A stretch of 30,000 bases of DNA from Symbiodinium natans (Eukaryota; Sar; Dinophyceae; Suessiales; Symbiodiniaceae). The notes under the pieces were generated by a model. It worked only from the letters and a program-made list of their open reading frames with translations. It was not told where the DNA came from and made no database searches. This document shows positions 25,377 through 30,000 of the stretch, piece by piece. The stretch is from positions 117,501-147,500 of the forward strand of contig CAJNDS010000141.1 in NCBI GenBank assembly GCA_905221605.1, read 5' to 3'. Each line of letters starts with the position of its first letter. The stretch's first letter is position 1. Position numbers and translations under genes: made by a program.

Positions 25377-25665
25377 AAACCGTATAAGCCCTGTTGCTGT
25401 AAGCCCTCCAAACCCCCAAAGCCCCATAAACCCTGCAAACCCTACAAACTCTGTAGGCCCTGAGACACACGAGCCTAAAGCGCAGCTGGTCCCTGGAAGG
25501 GGTTTGGGCATATCCATAGACTCTGAACGGCAAGCCCCAAGCCCCAAGCCCTACAGTAAGCCCTAGATAAGCGCTTAGCTTATCCCTAAACCCTAAACCC
25601 CAAACATCCCCAAGCCCCAAGCCCTAAACCCTAAACTCTAAACCCTAAACCCTAAAGGGGTTATA
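25377..25665 (-). repeat. Degenerate C-type region
   Basis: CCCTGTAA, CCCCAAA, CCCTACAAA and CCCCAAG units, then cleaner CCCTAAA at 25585-25660. Frames crossing it translate to Pro/Asn/Lys repeats. Confidence 0.75.
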
Positions 25666-25685
25666 AGCACCCATGAACCTGCAAG

Positions 25686-25771
25686 CAAGCCCTGCATGCC
25701 CAGAGGGCGCCATGGAGGCCCGGAAGCTGCTGGAGGCCATCGCCGTGCCACGGCCGGAAGCGTACCGGGGA
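25686..25771 (+). CDS. Candidate exon, helical
   Basis: After CCTGCAAG the frame reads ASPACPEGAMEARKLLEAIA, then VPRPEAYRG, and ends at GGGGA|GTTTAGG (GT). A second AG (ATGCCCAG, 25703) is possible. Ala/Glu-rich helix typical of coding sequence. Product unknown. Confidence 0.5.
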
Positions 25772-25775
25772 GTTT

Positions 25776-26020
25776 AGGTTGATAGGGTTGATGGAGTTGA
25801 TAGGGTTTAGGGTTTAGGGTTTAGGGTCAGGGTTTAGGGTTTAGGGTTTAGGGTTGACAGGGTTGATAGGGTTGATAGGGTTGATAGGGTTCCTAGGGTT
25901 GATAGGGTTTAGGGTTGATAGGGTTCATAGGGTTGATAGGGTTCATAGGCTTGGTAGGGTTGATAGGGTTTTGACAGGGTTTGTGCAGCTTCGTAGGCTT
26001 CTGCAGGGTTTGTAGGGCTT
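25776..26020 (+). repeat. Variant array (TTGATAGGG)n with TTTAGGG core
   Basis: TTGATAGGG and TTCATAGGG 9-mers surround a block of canonical TTTAGGG (25802-25853). The 9-mer resembles the complement of the CCCTATAAA array at 22073. Ends in TTGTAGGG-type units. Confidence 0.9.
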
Positions 26021-26105
26021 GTAGATTTTTCCTAAACCCTAAACTTACCCTCAACGTGCTAAATTAAGGACCTAACTTAAGAATAAGATAGCTGCTCTCT
26101 TGCAG

Positions 26106-26212
26106 GTTACCAGATCCTGCAACAACATGGGGCGCTGGGTTCTGAAGGCAAGCAGGAAAACACCTTCAGCAACAGGGTTGTATGCCTAAGAGAACTCTTC
26201 AGCGATAAGACG
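26106..26212 (+). CDS. Strong exon candidate, unknown protein
   Basis: Preceded by TGCTCTCTTGCAG, a textbook pyrimidine-rich acceptor, and followed by ACG|GTATCTATC. The 107-nt frame reads YQILQQHGALGSEGKQENTF, then SNRVVCLRELFSDKT. No low complexity, no alternative frame as good. The following intron-like interval holds microsatellites and a MITE-like element. Family not recognised. Confidence 0.6.
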
Positions 26213-26219
26213 GTATCTA

Positions 26220-26267
26220 TCTAGCTTTCTCTCTCTCTATCTATCCATCCGTCTATCTATCTATCTA

Positions 26268-26300
<33 letters not shown>
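26220..26300 (+). repeat. CTAT / TA microsatellite
   Basis: CTCTCTATCTATC grading into (TA)n. A second (TA)n block lies at about 26430-26490, on the other side of the inverted-repeat element. Confidence 0.9.
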
Positions 26301-26307
26301 CTATATG

Positions 26308-26424
26308 TATCCTCAGAGGGTCCCTTTGTAGTACCATGATGGAATTAGGTACCAAAAACCATACAAAATAGGGTTTGGGGGTATCTAATTCCATAATAGT
26401 ACTACAGATGGAGCCTCTGGGATA
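26308..26424 (+). mobile_element. Long-arm inverted element inside a TA microsatellite
   Basis: Two ~46-bp arms (left TATCCTCAGAGGGTCCCTTT..GTAGTACCATGATGGAATTA; right its diverged complement, 26380-26424) form a hairpin with a ~26-bp loop containing GGGTTTGGGG. (TA)n tracts on both sides are consistent with insertion into TA, or with the element carrying them. Non-coding. Confidence 0.7.
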
Positions 26425-26597
26425 TGTGTATATACATATATATATATATTCATATACATGTACATATACATATATATATATATATATACATTTCTTGTGT
26501 ATGAGAGAATGTATAGGGGCTCTGAAATTTGAAGGTCTGGGACTAACTCAGGGGTCCCGAACCCCCTTAGATCGTTTTAGGTCCGTCTGTAAGTTCA

Positions 26598-26671
26598 AGG
26601 ATTTAGGGTTTAGGGTTTCGGGTTTAGGGTTCAGGGTTCAGGGTTCAGGGTTTAGGGTTTAGGGTTTAGGG
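26598..26671 (+). repeat. TTTAGGG array
   Basis: About 10 units with GGGTTCA variants in the middle. Confidence 0.9.
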
Positions 26672-26784
26672 AATCCCAAACCGAAGGCCCTAAGCTTCAT
26701 GACTCAGGAGTAGGTGCGCGCAAAGCTGGAAGAGCTCGATGCACAAGGCCTGGCCTGATCAGCCACAAGGATGTGAAGACTTTT

Positions 26785-27300
26785 AGGGGTTTCCGGGTTT
26801 AGGGTTTAGGGGTTTAGGGTTTCGGGGTTTAGGGGTTTAGGGGTTTAGGGGTTTAAGGGGTTAAGGGGTTAAGGGGTTAAGGGGTTAAGGGGTTTAGGGG
26901 TTTGGGGTTTAGGGGGTTAGGGGTTTAGGGGGTTAAGGGGGGTTAAGGGGTTTACGGGGTTTAGGGGTTTAGGGTTTAGTTTAGGGGTTCGGGGTTTTAG
27001 GGGTTAGGGGTTTAGGGGTTTAGGGGTTAAGGGGTTTAGGGTTTAGGGGTGGGGTTTAGGGGGCTTTAGGGTTTAGGGTTTAGGGGTAGGGTTTAAGGGG
27101 TTTTGGGGTTATTTAGGGGTTTTGGGGTTTTGGGGTTTTGGGGTTTTGGGGTTTTGGGGTTTTGGGGTTTTGGGGTTTTGGGGTTTTGGGGTTTTGGGGT
27201 TTTGGGGTGTAGGGTTTAGGGCTTTAGGGGTTTAGGGTTTAGGGGTTTAGGGTTTAGGGTTTGGGGTTTGGGGTTTGGGGTTTAGGGTTTAGGGTTTAGG
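26785..27300 (+). repeat. Mixed variant telomeric array, ~515 bp
   Basis: Consists of blocks of TTTAGGGG, TTAAGGGG (26851-26892), TTTTGGGG (27116-27208) and TTTAGGG. No unique DNA inside. The most diverse array in the window. Confidence 0.95.
27116..27208 (+). repeat. (TTTTGGGG)n block
   Basis: Eleven perfect 8-mers. This is the telomere unit of spirotrich ciliates, here embedded in TTTAGGG-type DNA; local expansion of a variant is the likelier origin. Confidence 0.95.
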
Positions 27301-27309
27301 GACTTATAA

Positions 27310-27575
27310 CACTAAACCCTAAACCCTGAACCTGAAACCTAAACAGCCCCAAGCCTAAAGTATCTTGGCGTTATCCTCTAACACTCCTGAGAGGCCACCA
27401 CCTGGAGTCCTAAACCCTAAACCCCCAGTTTAGCAGCATGTGCAAATGCTTAAGGCACGTTTTCCCATTTGAACCCTAAACCCTAAGACCCCTAAACCCC
27501 AAGACCCCTAAAGACTAAACCCTGAACCCTAAAGCCTAAACTCTAAACTCTAAACCCTAAACCCTAAACCCCCTG
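27310..27575 (-). repeat. Several short C-type arrays
   Basis: C-arrays at 27310-27350, 27408-27425 and 27470-27575, with CCCCAAGA and CTCTAAA variants, separated by short unique DNA without convincing frames. Confidence 0.8.
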
Positions 27576-27613
27576 AGAGGTAAACAGAAAGATTAAAAAC
27601 AAAGCCGGGATGC

Positions 27614-27720
27614 AGCCCTAAACCCTAAACCCTAAACCCTAAACCCTAAACTCTAAACCCTAAACCCTAAACCCTAACCCCTAACCCTAAACCCTAAACC
27701 CTAAACCCTAAACCCTAAGC
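27614..27720 (-). repeat. CCCTAAA array ending CCCTAAGCAG
   Basis: Fifteen units, one ACTCTAA and two CCCCTAA. Terminal TAAGCAG is an acceptor-like site. Confidence 0.95.
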
Positions 27721-27723
27721 AGG

Positions 27724-27829
27724 TCTGGCCAATGCCTCTTGGGCATCTGCGGTCGCGGCGGCGGCCGGCGGAGTGCCCGTGCACGCCGTAGCCTCCCGCG
27801 CAGCGCAAGGAGTTCAGGAGCCTCAAGGG
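27724..27829 (+). CDS. Candidate exon, Ala-rich
   Basis: After CCCTAAGCAG the frame reads LANASWASAVAAAAGGVPVH, then AVASRAAQGVQEPQGW and TGA. Ala/Val-rich, low polarity. GC-rich with G-array on the right (27841-27905). Product unknown; could be a linker or transit-like segment. Confidence 0.45.
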
Positions 27830-27840
27830 TGGTGACGTCT

Positions 27841-27905
27841 CGTAGGGTCTAGAGTTTAGGGTTTAGGGTTTAGGGTTTAGGGTTTAGGGTTTAGCGTTTA
27901 GGGTG
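27841..27905 (+). repeat. TTTAGGG array
   Basis: Eight units with one TTTAGCG. The unique stretch to 28014 has a weak frame (FMTPQKGRLAKFSEAA). Confidence 0.9.
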
Positions 27906-28164
27906 GAGCTTGGGGTGTTCATGACGCCCCAAAAGGGGCGACTTGCAAAGTTTTCGGAAGCAGCCTGAGGGCCTTGTTGCCATTCTGGCATTCTGGCGGC
28001 TGGGGAAGGATTCCGAAACCCTAAACCCTAAACTCTAAACCCTAAGACCCCTAAACCCTAAGACCCCTAAACCCAAAACCCTAAACCCTAAACCCGAAAC
28101 TCTCCCATCCTGAAGCCTTAGAACCCTGAGCCCAACTTCGAATCCTTGTGGCGCGCGGCTCCAG

Positions 28165-28300
28165 GAATTCTCCGGCCAGGCCTTGGCCAACGTGGCCCGG
28201 TGCCCCGCGCATGCGCTGCTGAAGAACAAGGCACCACAGGGGGGCCTACCACTCCATCTAGAAATCCGAAGCCGCCAAGAATCAGCCCCGAAGCCCTCCG
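28165..28300 (+). CDS. Strong exon candidate, unknown protein
   Basis: After GCGGCTCCAG a 45-codon frame reads EFSGQALANVARCPAHALLK, then NKAPQGGLPLHLEIRSRQES and APKPSA. It stays open further left to about 28118, and on the right enters a CCCTAAA/CCCCAAA array (to about 28400). Mixed composition; the best right-end candidate by length. A minus frame overlaps but is largely telomeric. Family not recognised. Confidence 0.55.
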
Positions 28301-28443
28301 CCCTAAACCCTAAACCCCAAACCCCAAACCCCAAACCCTAAACCCCAAACCCTAAACCCCAAACCCTACACCCCAAACCCTAAACCCTAAACCCTAAACA
28401 GCCCTCAGGCCCCTTTCCCCCGTCGACGCGGCTCCCTCCCCAG

Positions 28444-28477
28444 GCCTCCTTTGCGGCCATCCTGGGCATGAGCGACT
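28444..28477 (+). CDS. Short exon candidate cut by a MITE-like element
   Basis: Follows GGCTCCCTCCCCAG, an excellent acceptor. Reads ASFAAILGMSD and then meets the element at 28478. The GACT target site is inside the last codons, so the element may have interrupted the exon or may itself be part of an intron. Confidence 0.45.
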
Positions 28478-28585
28478 CTCAGTAGCTGAATGAGTACACC
28501 CTAAACCCTAAACCCTAAACCCTAAACCCTAGAGAACTGAAAGTGTACCCACTTTTTGGGGGGGCTTCTGAACTCAGCAACTAAG
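28478..28585 (+). mobile_element. MITE-like element, copy 2, with telomeric array inside
   Basis: Same ends as 3098-3199: left CTCAGTAGCTGAATGAG, right AACTCAGCAACTAAG, inner GAACTGAAAGTGTAC. Flanked by GACT at 28474-28477 and 28586-28589. Between the left end and the GAACTG segment the copy at 3098 has unique sequence with CACTATA..TATAGTG, but here there are five CCCTAAA units (28498-28532). The array therefore replaced element DNA. Confidence 0.8.
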
Positions 28586-28603
28586 GACTGACTGGGCCCC
28601 CAG

Positions 28604-28694
28604 GGCGTCGCCAACGTGCTGCGGGGGTTGGCTCGGCTAGATGAGGCTCTCTCCCGGGGCTTTATCCCTGGAGCTTGGCTGCCGATGCCCTTAG
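28604..28694 (+). CDS. Strong exon candidate, helical protein
   Basis: After GGGCCCCCAG the frame reads GVANVLRGLARLDEALSRGF, then IPGAWLPMPL, ending at TTAGG|GCTTGGGG (GC donor) or further right. Amphipathic helix followed by an aromatic/Pro turn. Directly downstream of the MITE-like element; perhaps the exon after 28444-28477. Family unknown. Confidence 0.55.
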
Positions 28695-28699
28695 GGCTT

Positions 28700-28760
28700 G
28701 GGGTCTAGGTTCTAGGGTTTAGGGTTTAGGGTTTAGGGTTTAGGGTTTAGGGCTAGGACC
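28700..28760 (+). repeat. TTTAGGG array
   Basis: About seven units after TCTAGGTTCTAGGG. The following 290 bp has poly-G-like stretches and no convincing gene. Confidence 0.9.
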
Positions 28761-29049
28761 TAGAGTAGGCCCTTATTCCCTTTTTGTAGTGTTCAGTATA
28801 TGGTTCATGAGTGTAAGGCTTACGGAGTAAGGGTTTACGGATAACTACTTATAGTTTTTTGGGGGGAGGAGGGCGGGGGGTGGTCCTACAATGAGGGTTG
28901 GAGGTATATTCGGGTTTAGGGGGTGGGTTTTGGGGTGGGTACCAAGTTGATATGCGTTTAAACTCCCACATTGCTTCATTAAACAACCGTGGCTTGACCA
29001 ATTTTTAAAGAACCAATTCAAAGCCCAAAAATCTCTACCTCCTCATGAT

Positions 29050-29170
29050 CCCAAACCCCTAAACCCCAGCTCTAAACCCGAACCAAACCCCAAACCCTGA
29101 ACCCTAAGCCCTACACCCTAAACCCTAAACCCTAAACCCTAAGCCCTGAAACCCTAAGCCCTACACCCTT
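29050..29170 (-). repeat. CCCTAAA array, degenerate
   Basis: CCCTAAA mixed with CCCTAAG, CCCCAAA and CCCTACA; ends in CCCTTGCAG. Confidence 0.85.
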
Positions 29171-29174
29171 GCAG

Positions 29175-29247
29175 GTTGAGAAGCCTTCAGCTGCAGAACT
29201 TGCGTCGGCAGCGGCCAGGAGCCTTCGAAGATGCCCTGAGTTCTAAG
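29175..29247 (+). CDS. Strong exon candidate, unknown protein
   Basis: Between CACCCTTGCAG (acceptor) and AAG|GTTTTC (donor). The 24-codon frame after one split base reads LRSLQLQNLRRQRPGAFEDA then LSSK. The alternative frame stops at the edge. Basic, helical, between C-array and G-array. Confidence 0.55.
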
Positions 29248-29250
29248 GTT

Positions 29251-29320
29251 TTCTGGGTTTGGGGTTTAGGGTTTGGGGTTTAGGGTTTAGGGTTTCGGGT
29301 TGAAGGATTTCGGAGCAAGG
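29251..29320 (+). repeat. TTTAGGG array, imperfect
   Basis: TTTGGGG and TTTAGGG alternate. Right wall of the preceding exon candidate. Confidence 0.85.
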
Positions 29321-29390
29321 GTTGAAGGTTTCAGGCGTGGGAAAGGTGAAGAATGAGAGATTTGGGCTCGGAGGGTTGGGTGTATATGAA

Positions 29391-29503
29391 ACAGGGTTTA
29401 TATTGCTGTTTTTGGTGAGTGTATACAAGGTTCCTTTTTAATATTGGTGAGTGTATATATTAGATGTCCTTTTGGGGATACAAGGAATATAAACCCTACT
29501 TCA
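29391..29503 (+). repeat. Dispersed repeat, copy B
   Basis: Same 113-bp repeat as 17-129. Followed by unique DNA rather than a C-array, so the telomeric array is not part of the repeat. Confidence 0.7.
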
Positions 29504-29743
29504 TATGAAGCGTTGGGTTAATACACAAGAGGCTTTGCTGGGTGTAGGAGATAGGGCCTCCTTAAAGATACTGAGTGCTGGGGTTTAGGATTTAGGTTTT
29601 GGGGTTTAGGGTTTAGTGGGTCTTGGTAAGTGTGTAGCCATTTGGTGTCCTTCTAGCAGGATTCTCCCTTAAAGTGCATTGTAGGGGCAGGTTGAGTTGA
29701 AACTGGGTCCTTCCGGGCTCGCGTCTTTTCTGTTTTGGTATAG

Positions 29744-29837
29744 GTTTCACTGTCAAAATGCAACGTTCCGGATCTTGCAGATGGAGGCATCGAGCGCCGA
29801 AGCTCTCAAGCCTGCAAATATGAGATGCGCACACTGA
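29744..29837 (+). CDS. Candidate terminal exon
   Basis: After TCTGTTTTGGTATAG, a pyrimidine-rich acceptor-like site, the frame reads FHCQNATFRILQMEASSAEA, then LKPANMRCAH and TGA (29835-29837). A minus frame (29613-29879) overlaps. Product unknown. Confidence 0.4.
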
Positions 29838-29984
29838 ACAGGGAAGCAAATCTGAACGTGCAATAGATAGCCCGCTCATTCGTCTAAATGTTCGGCCATG
29901 TAGGATGCCGCAACAGCCTCATGACAACATTGTTCACTGAATGCGTACCCCCCTGTAGTAAGAAGTGCTGGTCCCTCGGGTCCT

Positions 29985-30000
29985 AATTAAACCCTAAACC
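29985..30000 (-). repeat. Start of another CCCTAAA array
   Basis: TTAAACCCTAAACC at the window edge, showing that the pattern continues beyond. Confidence 0.7.

Noticed and set aside
28035-28334. Minus-strand 99-codon ORF
   Set aside because: Both ends translate telomeric repeat (GFGVWGLGFR); the + frame at 28165-28300 is more protein-like and has an acceptor-like CCAG.
29632-29648. Resemblance of TGTAGCCATTTGG to the dinoflagellate spliced leader
   Set aside because: Only about 11 matching bases, one T short and without the TGGCTCAAG end; it lies in a diverged part of the dispersed repeat.
1-30000. True chromosome end or subtelomere
   Set aside because: Arrays change orientation dozens of times and are short; a chromosome end should have one long array of a single orientation at one edge.

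Overview
This is a eukaryotic nuclear window dominated by Arabidopsis-type telomere repeat (TTTAGGG on one strand, CCCTAAA on the other). The repeat occurs as dozens of short interstitial arrays in both orientations from end to end. The repeat type, the GC-rich exon-like pieces, the absence of any long ORF and the many short inverted-repeat elements best fit a dinoflagellate. That placement is inference: no spliced leader, rRNA or tRNA gene was found to anchor it, and other lineages with TTTAGGG telomeres (chromerids, green algae) remain possible. It is not a simple chromosome end, because array orientation flips repeatedly and unique sequence lies between the arrays.

The layout follows a rule. 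In at least 20 places the order is CCCTAAA array, then a GC-rich island of about 30-200 bp, then a TTTAGGG array. The island usually has a frame open on the + strand, and its edges often carry splice-like dinucleotides: AG at the end of the C-array (CCCTAG, CCCTAAG, CTAAAG) or a TTTAG/TTGCAG, and GT at the start of the G-array (G|GTTTAGGG). Most of the transposon-like elements, homopolymers and microsatellites lie in the opposite intervals (G-array to C-array). The simplest reading is one or more + strand multi-exon genes whose introns begin with UUUAGGG and end with CCCUAAA arrays, which could pair as stems. No encoded protein could be named with confidence. Short GC-rich pieces are often open by chance, so each exon call is tentative and the geometry is the stronger evidence.

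Region by region: 1-5 kb has arrays, small exon candidates, an inverted-repeat element (3098-3199) and a degenerate ~67-bp minisatellite (4190-4645). 5-9 kb has an 8-copy GGGCAAGG repeat, a hairpin element with a poly-C loop, large arrays and a long CT microsatellite. 9-13.5 kb has several exon candidates, a 103-bp element with perfect 19-bp inverted ends, and a less repetitive stretch (11.0-12.3 kb) holding the best minus-strand candidate. 14-20 kb is the clearest alternation of arrays and exon islands, with the longest pure array (16908-17147). 20.2-22 kb is nearly array-free and holds the longest + reading frames. 22-30 kb returns to array/exon alternation and has variant arrays (CCCTATAAA, TTGATAGGG, TTTTGGGG, TTAAGGGG), plus an element copy into which a CCCTAAA array has been built.

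At least nine short elements with inverted ends (MITE-like) are described, four of them with matching short direct duplications at both ends. All are non-coding, so any transposase must be elsewhere.
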